Below, piece by piece: positions 9,342 to 18,283 of a stretch of DNA of 64,000 nucleotides. The stretch comes from Pasteurellaceae bacterium LFhippo2 (GTDB taxonomy: Bacteria; Pseudomonadota; Gammaproteobacteria; Enterobacterales; Pasteurellaceae): the NCBI GenBank assembly GCA_029852775.1, contig LEKJ01000116.1:124001-188000 (forward strand). The letters are read 5' to 3'. The translations under genes and the position numbers were made by a program. The notes beneath the pieces were generated by a model. It had not been told where the DNA came from. It saw nothing but the letters and a program-made list of their open reading frames with translations, and made no database searches. Each line of letters opens with the position of its first letter. Position 1 is the first letter of the stretch.

Positions 9342-10385
9342 TTAGTTCGCTAAAGGTAATTTAAAACGAGCAACACGGCCATCTACTTTTAATGGAACTT
9401 GTTGACCTTTGTAGTAAATTTTCACATTTGCAGGTGCACCAACGGTTAAACGATATTGCTCGTTATCGTTGAAAGTTAATACTTCACCTTGAGTATATAA
9501 TTTTTCAGCTAAACGTTTATTCTTAGCACCACGAACAGTAATCCAACTCTCACTGCCAGAAATTTCAATACGTAATTCACTACCATCTACCGCTTGAGCT
9601 TGTTCTTCTGTTGCTTGCTCTGGTTGAGTTTCGGCTGTTTGCTGTAGTACGTTCACAGGTTGTTCTACTGCTGTTGTTGCTGTTTGAACTTCTGTTGTAG
9701 AGTCTGTAGCAGGAACTGTTGAAGACTCAACTGTAGGTACTGCCGTTTGAGCTTGTTCTGAAGCCGTTGCAGATTCAGCTACAGGAGCAACAGGAGTACC
9801 TGCTGTAGTTGTAGCTGTAACAGGAGCAACATTTACTGCAACACTGTTTGTTTGATTAGCAGACTGCTCTGCAGAATTAGTTGGAGCAACAGAACTTAAA
9901 GAAATCGTATTTGTAGCTTCAGTTTGAGCTACTTGTGCAGTTTCAGAACTATTAACTAGAGTATCTAAACTAGCTTGCTCTTTCTTATGTTCTTGCCACC
10001 ACCAAGCTAATGTCATACCAATAGCTGCAAGTAAAATAACCCAAGTTAGCCCTTTAACCCAACGGTTCTGAGATTTTGTATTTGAAACTTTGATCGGAGC
10101 AGAAGGTGTTACTTTCTTCACATCTTTTGGAATAGTTACTTCGCCATAATTTACAGTACCAACTAATTCTTCTGGTAAACGTAAAAAACGCACATAGTTA
10201 CGCACATAACCACGTACAAACGCAGGCGGAACACTTTGTAAAATGAAAATATCATTTTCAAGAGATTCAAGGTGTGCTTTTTTAAGGTTTGTCTTTTGAG
10301 CTACATCAGCGATAGAAAGATTTAATGCTTCACGAGCTTGTTTTAATTGCTGTCCTAAAGAAAGGATTTCTGTTGTTTCAGTCAT
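9342..10385 (-). CDS. rodZ: Cytoskeleton protein RodZ
   Basis: 347 residues. N-terminal helix-turn-helix domain (about 10-75, [20 protein letters not shown]), a basic segment, one transmembrane helix (about 112-131), a long Thr/Ala/Val/Gln-rich periplasmic linker (about 135-270) and a C-terminal DUF4115 beta domain ([19 protein letters not shown]). RodZ links MreB to the cell-wall elongation machinery. The linker is low-complexity and probably length-variable between strains. Confidence 0.92.
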   Translation of the reverse strand: MTETTEILSLGQQLKQAREALNLSIADVAQKTNLKKAHLESLENDIFILQSVPPAFVRGYVRNYVRFLRLPEELVGTVNYGEVTIPKDVKKVTPSAPIKVSNTKSQNRWVKGLTWVILLAAIGMTLAWWWQEHKKEQASLDTLVNSSETAQVAQTEATNTISLSSVAPTNSAEQSANQTNSVAVNVAPVTATTTAGTPVAPVAESATASEQAQTAVPTVESSTVPATDSTTEVQTATTAVEQPVNVLQQTAETQPEQATEEQAQAVDGSELRIEISGSESWITVRGAKNKRLAEKLYTQGEVLTFNDNEQYRLTVGAPANVKIYYKGQQVPLKVDGRVARFKLPLAN

Positions 10386-10475
10386 AGTATTACAAAGTTA
10401 GTAAAAAATAGTGTGAAAGTTTAAAGATGAATGAAGGATTTTGCAATCCTTTGAATGTAATTAATTTGATGTTTC

Positions 10476-10500
10476 GTAGGGTGGGCATATTGCCCACCCT
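10476..10500 (+). repeat. GTAG-headed palindrome, single copy
   Basis: GTAG followed by the palindrome GGTGGGC / GCCCACC with a short AT loop. It lies between the sppA stop and the rodZ start. Confidence 0.75.
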
Positions 10501-10517
10501 TAATTATGATATAAGCT

Positions 10518-12380
10518 TTACTTAACGGTTCCACAATTTAAACAATATAAATAACTCTGCTTAGGATCATTAAACTGACTTAATAACCCTACTGGTTGAG
10601 CTAGCTTATTGCTAAATGGTAAATCAAGGAAAGTTGAAAGATTAACCTTTAACTGCATTTTAAAATCACGCATTAACTGACTTAATAAGTCATCGTTTTG
10701 ATCCACAAACCACTGCGTTGCAAAATTCTCAATTTTACTTTGATTGTCTGCTTGGCGCTTTTGGTTAATCAATTCAACTAAACTATCATAAGCCGTATTA
10801 AAATCCCCAAGTTGATCCACTAAACCTTTTTGATAAGCGCTTTCACCTGTCCAAACTTGTCCTTGAGCCACTTTATCTACTTCGGCTTTAGTCATTTTAC
10901 GCCCTTTACTCACAAGTTCTAAGAAACGATCATAGCCATTTTCAATGCTAATTTGAATTAATTCACTTTGTTCTTTAGAAAGCGTTTTAAAGCCTGAACT
11001 CATTGCCAACGGTGAAGTTGATACACCATCTTCACTAACACCGAGATTTTTGGCGGTTTTTTCAAAGGTTACGGCTAAACCAAAAATACCGATAGATCCC
11101 GTTAAAGTCGCAGGACTTGCCACAATTTTATCGCTAGTTGCCGCGATCCAATAACCGCCAGAAGCAGCCATTCCCCCCATTGACGTCACGACCGGTTTAC
11201 CTGATTTTTGAATAGTATCTAATTCTTGGCGAATAAGCTCTGAAGCCATTGCGCTACCTCCAGGGCTATTTACACGTAGAATGACCCCTTTAACCGAACT
11301 ATCTCGATTCGCTTTACGCAAAGCTTTAACAATTGGCTCGCTACCCGCGCTATTTTCATCGCCCTCACCCATTACAATCGCACCTTCAACGTTAATTACC
11401 GCAATTTTATTACGATCCGAAACATTAAAGCGATCCGAAAGAGTGTCCATATAATCTTGGAAATCGATTTGGTTAAAACGATCTTTATTGCCACCAAATT
11501 TCATCGCTAATGCTTGATCCATCTGTTGCTTAGTCACAACGTGGGTCACTAATTTTTTCTGGAAGGCATACTGAGCGTCATCACCTTTTAATGCTTTATA
11601 TTGCTCAATATAGCGACTAAATTCTGGCACTAAATCCTTCGCGTCAATTTTACGGTTATCAGCGATATCTTGGCTGAAATTCTGCCACATTTGGCCTAAC
11701 CATAACTGCGCATTATCTTTTGCTTCTGGCGACATATCATTACGGATAAATGGCTCAACCGCTGATTTATAAGTTCCTACTCGGAAAATATGCGGTACGG
11801 CTTCAATCTTATCAAACATTGATTTGAAATAGAGATTTGAATAACTCAATCCTTTCAACTCTACAAAGCCTGAACTATTTAGATAAATCTGATCGGCAAA
11901 GCTCGCTAGGTAATATTGTGATTGCGAATAGTAGCTACCAATCGCCACAACTTCTTTGCCCGAGTTTTTAAAGTCTTTAATCGCCTGCCCAACAAATTTA
12001 AGAGAAGGCAGATCAGCTCCACGGAAGTTACCAAGATCAAGAACTAATCCCTTAATACGATCATCGTTTTGTGCCTTTTTAATACCACGCACAACATCAA
12101 AAGTTGAAATTTTCATTGGCTCATCACTACCACTCAATTCTGACTGGAGTAAACGACGAAAATCACCAAATTCATCACTGTTATCTGCAAGATAGCCATC
12201 TAATTCAATAACTAAAGCACCACTATCAAAAACTTCTGGTTCTTTCTTCGATTTATTGTCCGAACTAGATAAAGAGACGATTGCAAAGCAGATCATCACA
12301 AATAAAATAAAAAATAGGCTTACCACAAATTCACGCACACAACGGAATATGCGATAAATGCCTTTCAATATATTCATCAT
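10518..12380 (-). CDS. sppA: Signal peptide peptidase SppA (protease IV), 67K type
   Basis: 620 residues with an N-terminal membrane anchor (about 15-38, VVSLFFILFVMICFAIVSL) and two tandem SppA domains, the long enterobacterial form. The catalytic lysine is in RVGTYKSAVEPF in the first half and the serine nucleophile in AASGGYWIA in the second. It cleaves leftover signal peptides in the membrane. It has its own transcription unit, divergent from the nitroreductase gene. The first two codons are both ATG; either could be used. Confidence 0.94.
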   Translation of the reverse strand: MMNILKGIYRIFRCVREFVVSLFFILFVMICFAIVSLSSSDNKSKKEPEVFDSGALVIELDGYLADNSDEFGDFRRLLQSELSGSDEPMKISTFDVVRGIKKAQNDDRIKGLVLDLGNFRGADLPSLKFVGQAIKDFKNSGKEVVAIGSYYSQSQYYLASFADQIYLNSSGFVELKGLSYSNLYFKSMFDKIEAVPHIFRVGTYKSAVEPFIRNDMSPEAKDNAQLWLGQMWQNFSQDIADNRKIDAKDLVPEFSRYIEQYKALKGDDAQYAFQKKLVTHVVTKQQMDQALAMKFGGNKDRFNQIDFQDYMDTLSDRFNVSDRNKIAVINVEGAIVMGEGDENSAGSEPIVKALRKANRDSSVKGVILRVNSPGGSAMASELIRQELDTIQKSGKPVVTSMGGMAASGGYWIAATSDKIVASPATLTGSIGIFGLAVTFEKTAKNLGVSEDGVSTSPLAMSSGFKTLSKEQSELIQISIENGYDRFLELVSKGRKMTKAEVDKVAQGQVWTGESAYQKGLVDQLGDFNTAYDSLVELINQKRQADNQSKIENFATQWFVDQNDDLLSQLMRDFKMQLKVNLSTFLDLPFSNKLAQPVGLLSQFNDPKQSYLYCLNCGTVK

Positions 12381-12495
12381 AAAGATTTCTCTAATAGGTA
12401 AAAATTGGCGCCTAAACTACCACAAAACAGGGCAGAAATTAACAAAATATGCTATTCTTTCACAGTTTTTATCTATTTTATTTCAAAGGATTTTT

Positions 12496-13059
12496 ATGAA
12501 CGCTTTAGATCTATTACAACATCGCCGTTCAACTAAAAAATTTGGTGCAAATGTGCCGAATCAGCAACAATTAGACGCTATTTTAAAAGCTGGTTTACGC
12601 GCTCCCGATCACGGCCGTTTAAAACCTTATCATTTTGTAGTCATCGAACAGTCTGGTATGGAAAAATACCGTGGTTATTTAGAGCAAGCCGCTAAAGAAC
12701 AAGATTTAGGTGACGAAGGCATTGCAAAAGCACACAAACTTAGTCAACGTGCGCCAATGGTAATCGGCGTAGTCGCAAAAATTGCAAAAGATATTGCAAA
12801 AGTACCCGCTTGGGAGCAAATGCTAACAGCGGGCTGTGCCACTTATGCAATGCAACTTGCGGCTAATGCACAGGGTTTTGAAACCTGTTGGATCAGTAAT
12901 AAATGGGTTAACGGCTCTGCATTACGTGAAGCTTTTGGCTGTCGTGAATTTGATAAAATTGTAGCTTTAGTACTGATTGGCTCACCACAAGATGGAACAG
13001 AGATCACAACCGCAAGCCAAACTGAAGAAATTGGTGATTTTGTTTCTTACATTCGATAA
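12496..13059 (+). CDS. Nitroreductase family protein, YdjA-like
   Basis: 187 residues, FMN-dependent NAD(P)H nitroreductase fold. The opening MNALDLLQHRRSTKKFG contains the FMN phosphate-binding R-R-S. APDHGRLKPYHFVVI and the later TCWISNKW are typical of the small YdjA group. The physiological substrate is unknown. The frame is open upstream to 12358, but the ATG at 12496 has AAAGGA at good spacing. The gene is 9 bp before epmC and probably cotranscribed with epmC and kdsB. Confidence 0.85.
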   Translation: MNALDLLQHRRSTKKFGANVPNQQQLDAILKAGLRAPDHGRLKPYHFVVIEQSGMEKYRGYLEQAAKEQDLGDEGIAKAHKLSQRAPMVIGVVAKIAKDIAKVPAWEQMLTAGCATYAMQLAANAQGFETCWISNKWVNGSALREAFGCREFDKIVALVLIGSPQDGTEITTASQTEEIGDFVSYIR

Positions 13060-13068
13060 GGAAAATAA

Positions 13069-13638
13069 ATGAATCAAGAACAACATAAAATCGAAGATAT
13101 TATCCGTATTTTTGATGAATGCTTTGCCGAAGAATATAATACTCGTTTAGAAAAAGGCGAAGATTATCCAATCTACCTGCCTGAATTTTTAGATGAAGAT
13201 GGTGTGCCTAGCGAGCGTCCATATAATGTGATTTTATTTGCCCACGGCTTTTATAGTAGCGCCTTACACGAAATTTCACACTGGTTAGTGGCAGGTGCAG
13301 AACGCCGTAAATTAGAAGATTTTGGCTACTGGTATGAACCTGATGGCAGATCAGAAGAACGCCAACGTGAATTTGAAAGTGTGGAAGTGAAACCACAAGC
13401 AATTGAGTGGGTTCTCGCAACAGCAGCAAACTTCCGCTATTTTGCAAGTGCAGATAATTTAACTGGCAATGCAGGCGATAACTCTGCATTCAAGCAAGCC
13501 GTTTATGATCAAGTAAAAATTTATGCGGATCGTGGTTATCTGCCAAAGCGTGCTGAGCAACTTCGTAAAGCATTATGCTCATTCTATGGCACACCTGATA
13601 AAATCGATTTAGCTCAATTTAACATCTCAAAAATTTAA
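13069..13638 (+). CDS. epmC: Elongation factor P hydroxylase EpmC
   Basis: 189 residues, homologous throughout to E. coli YfcM. It hydroxylates the lysylated lysine of EF-P, the last step of that modification. Visible are IVFAHGFY-like VILFAHGFYSSALHEISHW with the HEISH metal-binding motif, DFGYWYEPDGR and FESVEVKPQA. The EpmA/EpmB genes are not in the window. Gaps of 9 bp to the gene before and after suggest an operon. Confidence 0.93.
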   Translation: MNQEQHKIEDIIRIFDECFAEEYNTRLEKGEDYPIYLPEFLDEDGVPSERPYNVILFAHGFYSSALHEISHWLVAGAERRKLEDFGYWYEPDGRSEERQREFESVEVKPQAIEWVLATAANFRYFASADNLTGNAGDNSAFKQAVYDQVKIYADRGYLPKRAEQLRKALCSFYGTPDKIDLAQFNISKI

Positions 13639-13647
13639 GGATAACTT

Positions 13648-14403
13648 ATGAAATTTACCGTTATTATCCCTGCTCGCTATGCATCAACACGTTTACCGCG
13701 TAAGCCCTTGTTAGATATTGTCGGCAAACCAATGATTCAGCACGTTTGGGAAAAAGCACAACAAGCGGGTGCTTCTCGTGTAATTGTTGCAACGGATCAT
13801 CCTGAAATCGAAGCTGTAGTTAAAGGTTTTGGTGGTGAAGTGTGTCTAACTTCGGATAAACACAATTCAGGTACAGAGCGTTTAGCAGAAGTTATCGAAA
13901 AAATGGCTATCGCTGATGATGAAATTATTGTGAATATTCAAGGTGATGAGCCATTAATTCCACCTGTAATTGTGGCACAAGTGGCTGAAAATTTAGATCG
14001 CCATCAAGTAAATATGGCCACTCTAGCAGTGAAATTGGCAACTAAAGAAGAGCTGTTTAATCCTAATGTAGTAAAAACCTTAACGGATAAAAATGGTATT
14101 GCTCTCTACTTCTCTCGTGCGCCAATTCCTTATGGACGTGACTATTTTGCAACTTGTGATGATACGTTTGTGGCAAGCCAAAACTATCTACGTCATATCG
14201 GTATCTATGCTTACCGTGCAGGCTTTGTGAAACAGTATGTCGCTTGGGAACCTACTAAATTAGAGCAGTTAGAATCTTTAGAACAACTACGTGCTTTATG
14301 GTATGGTGAAAAAATCCATTTGGAACTAGCAAAACAAGCGCCTGAAGTGGGCGTGGATACAGCTGAAGATTTGGAAAGAGTAAGACAAATTTTAAGTAAG
14401 TAA
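13648..14403 (+). CDS. kdsB: CMP-KDO synthetase (3-deoxy-manno-octulosonate cytidylyltransferase)
   Basis: 251 residues. Activates KDO with CTP for lipid A inner-core assembly. The nucleotidyltransferase start [14 protein letters not shown], the metal-binding [11 protein letters not shown] and the KDO-site RAPIPYGRD are visible. It is the last gene of the nitroreductase-epmC-kdsB run and is followed at once by a strong terminator. WaaA, which uses the CMP-KDO product, is encoded at 58212-59492. Confidence 0.97.
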   Translation: MKFTVIIPARYASTRLPRKPLLDIVGKPMIQHVWEKAQQAGASRVIVATDHPEIEAVVKGFGGEVCLTSDKHNSGTERLAEVIEKMAIADDEIIVNIQGDEPLIPPVIVAQVAENLDRHQVNMATLAVKLATKEELFNPNVVKTLTDKNGIALYFSRAPIPYGRDYFATCDDTFVASQNYLRHIGIYAYRAGFVKQYVAWEPTKLEQLESLEQLRALWYGEKIHLELAKQAPEVGVDTAEDLERVRQILSK

Positions 14404-14406
14404 CAC

Positions 14407-14436
14407 AAAGGGGGCGGATAATATCCGCCCCCTTTA
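14407..14436. terminator. Bidirectional terminator between kdsB and mlaA
   Basis: Long perfect stem AAAGGGGGCGGAT / ATCCGCCCCCTTT with a three-base loop, A-run on one side and T-run on the other. It is placed between the convergent stops of kdsB and mlaA. Confidence 0.85.
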
Positions 14437-14446
14437 CTGTATAGAA

Positions 14447-15193
14447 TTAATCGATCCCTTTCAGATCTTCTTCAGATAGAGTCTCTTGTACTGCACCTAC
14501 TTTACCATCCTTCACTTTATAGTCTAAGTTCTGGAAATAAGCTTCACGGAACATAATATAAGGATCATCCGCTTGTTTAAGTAATTCATCTTTACCAATT
14601 AACGCTGCTCGCTTATCAATACCTTGAACGGCACCTTTGGCTAAAGACCAAGGCGTCGCTAAGTAAGAAAGTACTGGATAAGCTGTATCTACTAAGCCAC
14701 CAATATCTTGGCGAGGTGTTGCAGCACCGTAAGCTGGCAACATCACATAAGGGCCTGTTGGCACATCATATTTACCAAGAGTGTGGCCAAATTCACGACG
14801 ACCATTATCTAATTTAAGATCATTGGTCATACTAGCGAAATCGATTAAGCCACCTAAACCAAATACCGTGTTAAACCAGAAACGCGTAAAGTGAACCATT
14901 GCTTTTTGACCTTCACCTTCTAATAAGCGATTCACAAAACTTGCAGGCTCATCAAGGTTATTGGTGAAGTTAATTAAACCTGTTTTCACTGGGCTTGGTA
15001 CATACTCCTTCCAACCTTTTGCTACTGGTTCTAGCACATAAGGATCAAGATATTCATAGTTCACCTTCCACATTGCTCGGTTAAAGCCTTCTAAAGGATC
15101 TTTACGAACTCCAGTTTCAGGGTCAATTGCTGAAGAGCAAGCAGTTAACAGCGTAACCACCGCTACAGCAAATAAATGTTTAAGCTTAGTCAT
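14447..15193 (-). CDS. mlaA: Outer-membrane phospholipid-asymmetry lipoprotein MlaA (VacJ)
   Basis: 248 residues. Signal peptide with lipobox LLTAC (Cys19), then the MlaA domain (DPLEGFNRAMWKVNYEYLDPY, FVNRLLEGE, RREFGHTLGKYDVPTGPYVMLP). MlaA sits in the outer membrane with porins and passes mislocalised phospholipid to MlaC. As in other Pasteurellaceae it lies apart from mlaBCDEF. It starts 9 bp after gloC, so it may be part of that transcript. Confidence 0.95.
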   Translation of the reverse strand: MTKLKHLFAVAVVTLLTACSSAIDPETGVRKDPLEGFNRAMWKVNYEYLDPYVLEPVAKGWKEYVPSPVKTGLINFTNNLDEPASFVNRLLEGEGQKAMVHFTRFWFNTVFGLGGLIDFASMTNDLKLDNGRREFGHTLGKYDVPTGPYVMLPAYGAATPRQDIGGLVDTAYPVLSYLATPWSLAKGAVQGIDKRAALIGKDELLKQADDPYIMFREAYFQNLDYKVKDGKVGAVQETLSEEDLKGID

Positions 15194-15202
15194 AATAAAT
15201 TT

Positions 15203-15832
15203 TTACTTCAAAAAAGGATTTTTCTGCTTTTCACGTCCCACTGTTGTATGTGGGCCGTGTCCTGAAATAATGATAAAATCATCATCAAGATCAAAAAGTT
15301 TGGCTCGAATTGTGCCAATTAATTGGTCAAAATTCCCCATATACAAATCTGTTCGCCCAATGCTATCTTTGAAAAGAACATCACCAGTAAAGGCAATCTT
15401 ATTCTCAAAATTAAAGAAGCCTATATGACCAGGTGCGTGCCCTGGTAAGTGGCGAATGTCAAAGGTTAAACTTCCTACTTGAACGCTATCACCTTCATTT
15501 AACCATTGATCAGGCAAAAATCCCGATACTTCAGGCAAACCATAATTACGGCAAATTTCGGCAAGGTTTTCAAATAGTGGCTGATCTGCTTGATGAGAAC
15601 CAATCACTTCTACGCCAAAGTGATTTTTGATCTCTTCTACAGCCATTATATGATCTAAATGACCGTGAGTGATCAACAGCTTTTCAACTTTCAGATCATT
15701 CTTCTCAACAAATTCAATAATCTTTTGAGCATCGCCACCAGCATCAATAATTGCTGCATTTTTATCGTTATCCCAAATAATACTACAATTTTGCTGAAAA
15801 GCACTTACTGGGATAATTTGCAAATTAAACAT
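15203..15832 (-). CDS. gloC: Glyoxalase II-like metallo-beta-lactamase-fold hydrolase GloC (YcbL)
   Basis: 209 residues. Zinc motif THGHLDHI, downstream HLPGHAPGHIGFF and TGDVLFKDSIGR, and C-terminal ISGHGPHT complete the binuclear metal site. E. coli YcbL hydrolyses S-lactoylglutathione. The frame is open to 15862, overlapping mepK, but the ATG at 15832 gives the usual N-terminus (MFNLQIIPVSAFQQNC). The order ldtD-mepK-gloC is the same as ycbB-ycbK-ycbL in E. coli. Confidence 0.9.
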   Translation of the reverse strand: MFNLQIIPVSAFQQNCSIIWDNDKNAAIIDAGGDAQKIIEFVEKNDLKVEKLLITHGHLDHIMAVEEIKNHFGVEVIGSHQADQPLFENLAEICRNYGLPEVSGFLPDQWLNEGDSVQVGSLTFDIRHLPGHAPGHIGFFNFENKIAFTGDVLFKDSIGRTDLYMGNFDQLIGTIRAKLFDLDDDFIIISGHGPHTTVGREKQKNPFLK

Positions 15833-15840
15833 AAAAAACG

Positions 15841-15849
15841 ACCGCTTGT
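15841..15849 (-). repeat. DNA uptake signal core (Apl type)
   Basis: Reads ACAAGCGGT on the minus strand, flanked by GT and CG, directly after the mepK stop in the mepK-gloC junction. Confidence 0.8.
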
Positions 15850-16404
15850 CTAACCACGCCAAGTACGAGCAGGACCAGTGTCCACGTGAACGAAATGACT
15901 ACGTGGATAATAACCGACACCACCATTATTCAGGCTTTCTGCCGCCGATTTAATTCTAGCTAATGGAACACCTTGAATATAGAAGTCCATAGCCATCCCT
16001 TGAATATGGTAACTATTACTTGCTACACCACGGCTACGGCTACGTAGACGAGCATTTGTTTGAGCGGAGCGATAACCACTTAACAATTGGATCTCAGAAT
16101 TACGCATACCTAAACGAGATTGGATCTGCGTCATTTTTAAAAATAGACGAGGATCAATACGGCGCACTTGGTTTGTATGACGGTCACGCATAATTTGGTT
16201 TAATCTACCTAATGTAGATGAACCAAAACCACCAGCACTATAAGGAGCTTCTAAATACTCTCCCGTATTTACACTACGAATACGTAATGTCATTGGTCTT
16301 GGAGTAGAAACAATTGCAGAAGCGATATTTGGCAAAAAACTTGCCCCCAACATAATACCGCCTAATGAAAGCCACTTACGGCGAGATAAATTAGTATTAT
16401 TCAT
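15850..16404 (-). CDS. mepK: Murein endopeptidase MepK (YcbK, peptidase M15 family)
   Basis: 184 residues. The N-terminus has a twin-arginine signal (SRRKWLSLGG, then a hydrophobic stretch ending NIASA), so export is by Tat. The M15-type zinc motifs are visible as SYHIQGMAMDFY and HFVHVDTGPARTW. In E. coli MepK cuts murein cross-links, including LD-type ones made by L,D-transpeptidases. It is the neighbour of ldtD here, so maker and cutter of 3-3 cross-links are adjacent. Confidence 0.92.
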   Translation of the reverse strand: MNNTNLSRRKWLSLGGIMLGASFLPNIASAIVSTPRPMTLRIRSVNTGEYLEAPYSAGGFGSSTLGRLNQIMRDRHTNQVRRIDPRLFLKMTQIQSRLGMRNSEIQLLSGYRSAQTNARLRSRSRGVASNSYHIQGMAMDFYIQGVPLARIKSAAESLNNGGVGYYPRSHFVHVDTGPARTWRG

Positions 16405-16513
16405 AATTTTGGTTTTTCCTCATTATTTTATAATGATCTATCGTCAATATTGTCCATTTTACTGAAGATAAATCATTCATTGGTTTCCCTTAGAGGGATC
16501 CATAAAAGAAAAG

Positions 16514-16544
16514 TTCCGAGAAATTGTAAAATAATTTCTCGGAA
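16514..16544 (-). terminator. Terminator after ldtD
   Basis: Perfect 12-bp stem TTCCGAGAAATT / AATTTCTCGGAA with a 7-base loop; on the minus strand it is followed by CTTTTCTTTT. It separates ldtD from mepK, which therefore probably has its own promoter. Confidence 0.8.
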
Positions 16545-16561
16545 TTGTATAGTATTGTGAA

Positions 16562-18199
16562 TTAGATTACATTTTTTACTTTAGCCCAATCTAATGACAC
16601 TTTTGGTAAATTCTTATCGAAGCCATAAATGTCAGGTAAATTGTGCACTTTGCCACCTTCAACCCAAGACGTTACATAGTAAAGATAAACTGGGTTATCC
16701 GAACGAATTGGCGCAGATGTCGTTTTCTTACTTGCCAATACACTTTGTTTTTTACTTTCAGCCCAACCAGCTTCTTTTAGTAAAATGGTTGCTAACTCAT
16801 CAGATTTTTCAACACGGATACAGCCTGAGCTTAAAGCACGATCAGATTTACCAAATAAACCACGATTTGGAGTATCGTGTAAGAAAATAGCATCTGAACT
16901 TGGCATATTAAATTTATAACGACCTAATGCACTATCATCACCGGCTTTTTGGCGAATATGATAAGGGAAGTTATTTTTTCCAACGTACGCAGACCAATTA
17001 ATACTACGCGGGTTAACTTTATTACCTTTGCCATCAAAAATTTCATAACCAGCACGATCTACATAGCCTGGGTCTCTAGCCATTTTCGGTACTAAATCTT
17101 TATTTTTAATACTTGCAGGTACGTGCCAAGGTGGATTCACAACCACATTGCTCAGCTTGCTGTACATTACTGGTGTACGACGATCATCACGACCAACGAT
17201 CACTTTAGATTGTAAAGTTAATTTACCATCGCGGAAATAATATAACTGGTAGCTTGGAATATTTACAAAGAGACCATTATTAAAGCTAGGAATTAAACGT
17301 AAGCGTTGTGCATTTAATGCTAATTTAGTGAAACTTGTAGAACCACCAGATGAAGCTTGAGATTTATCTGTACCTTTCGCATTTTTACCTTTAGCCGCTT
17401 TTGCTGTTCCACCTGTTGATGAATTTGGCGACATAGAGAATAAACGCTCTAAAGTTTCTTGGTAAATGTGGTTACGTGGCACTAAATTAGATACATATTG
17501 ACCTGCAGACCCAGCTTTTACAGCTCGAGTCCAAGCCGTAATATGGCTGCTATCAGGTGCTTTTGTATTATAAGAACCTAAATTGTATAACCACTCATTT
17601 GCATTACGACCTACATTTTTGTTGTAGTACAAATAGTCTAAGAATGCATCTGTTAATAAAATATCACGAGCTAAACCATCGCTGTTTAACACTTGGCGTA
17701 AAGCAGTCGCTGATTTTGTAGAAATACCACTTGCAACAAAAGCCGCATACTCTTTTAAGAAAATCTTTTCTGCTGACTTATCATTCCACATTGGTGCAAA
17801 ATCTCTATCAGAGTAAACTTTAGCCACTGTAGATGTTAATAATAACTTATTTGCACCAATTTCTTGTGCAATACGATTTTGAGCTTTTGCTAATTTTTCT
17901 GCCGCAATTCGTTTTTCTTGCTCTTGTTGAGCAAGATTTTCAGCTTGTTTAGCCAACTCTGCCGCACGAGCTTGCTGAGCTTCGAAGCTCAATTGTGGTA
18001 AAACAGTTTCTTGTTGAGCAGCGACTTGCGTTGCCGCTTCAGATACCACAGGAGTAGCCACTACGGGCGCAGACACAGGAGCTGGAGCAACCACAGCTGG
18101 TTGAGCTTCAACAACGGGAGTTTCAACAGTCGTATTTGCGGTTTCTGCTACCGCAACGCTCGAAAGCATAATCAAAGGTAAAAACTTATAGTTTTTCAT
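16562..18199 (-). CDS. ldtD: L,D-transpeptidase LdtD (YcbB)
   Basis: 545 residues. Signal peptide (MKNYKFLPLIMLSSVAVAE), an Ala/Val/Pro/Gln-rich linker (about 25-110), a scaffold domain, and the YkuD catalytic domain with HDTPNRGLFGKSDRALSSGCIRVEK, containing the conserved His and the nucleophile Cys of SSGCIRV. It makes 3-3 peptidoglycan cross-links in the periplasm. The linker also contains a Gly/Lys/Ser-rich insert before the catalytic domain. An in-frame TTG lies 15 bp upstream (18214); the ATG at 18199 was chosen because it starts the signal peptide. Confidence 0.92.
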   Translation of the reverse strand: MKNYKFLPLIMLSSVAVAETANTTVETPVVEAQPAVVAPAPVSAPVVATPVVSEAATQVAAQQETVLPQLSFEAQQARAAELAKQAENLAQQEQEKRIAAEKLAKAQNRIAQEIGANKLLLTSTVAKVYSDRDFAPMWNDKSAEKIFLKEYAAFVASGISTKSATALRQVLNSDGLARDILLTDAFLDYLYYNKNVGRNANEWLYNLGSYNTKAPDSSHITAWTRAVKAGSAGQYVSNLVPRNHIYQETLERLFSMSPNSSTGGTAKAAKGKNAKGTDKSQASSGGSTSFTKLALNAQRLRLIPSFNNGLFVNIPSYQLYYFRDGKLTLQSKVIVGRDDRRTPVMYSKLSNVVVNPPWHVPASIKNKDLVPKMARDPGYVDRAGYEIFDGKGNKVNPRSINWSAYVGKNNFPYHIRQKAGDDSALGRYKFNMPSSDAIFLHDTPNRGLFGKSDRALSSGCIRVEKSDELATILLKEAGWAESKKQSVLASKKTTSAPIRSDNPVYLYYVTSWVEGGKVHNLPDIYGFDKNLPKVSLDWAKVKNVI

Positions 18200-18236
18200 T
18201 AAGTTAGGATCCAATTATTAATTTTTATTAAAAATA

Positions 18237-18262
18237 GATCGCCTCTCAATAGAGAGGCGATC
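18237..18262 (-). terminator. Terminator after prc
   Basis: Perfect 11-bp stem GATCGCCTCTC / GAGAGGCGATC with a four-base loop; on the minus strand followed by TATTTTTAAT. It lies between prc and ldtD. Confidence 0.8.
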
Positions 18263-18283
18263 GGGCTATTATAAACGATCTTT

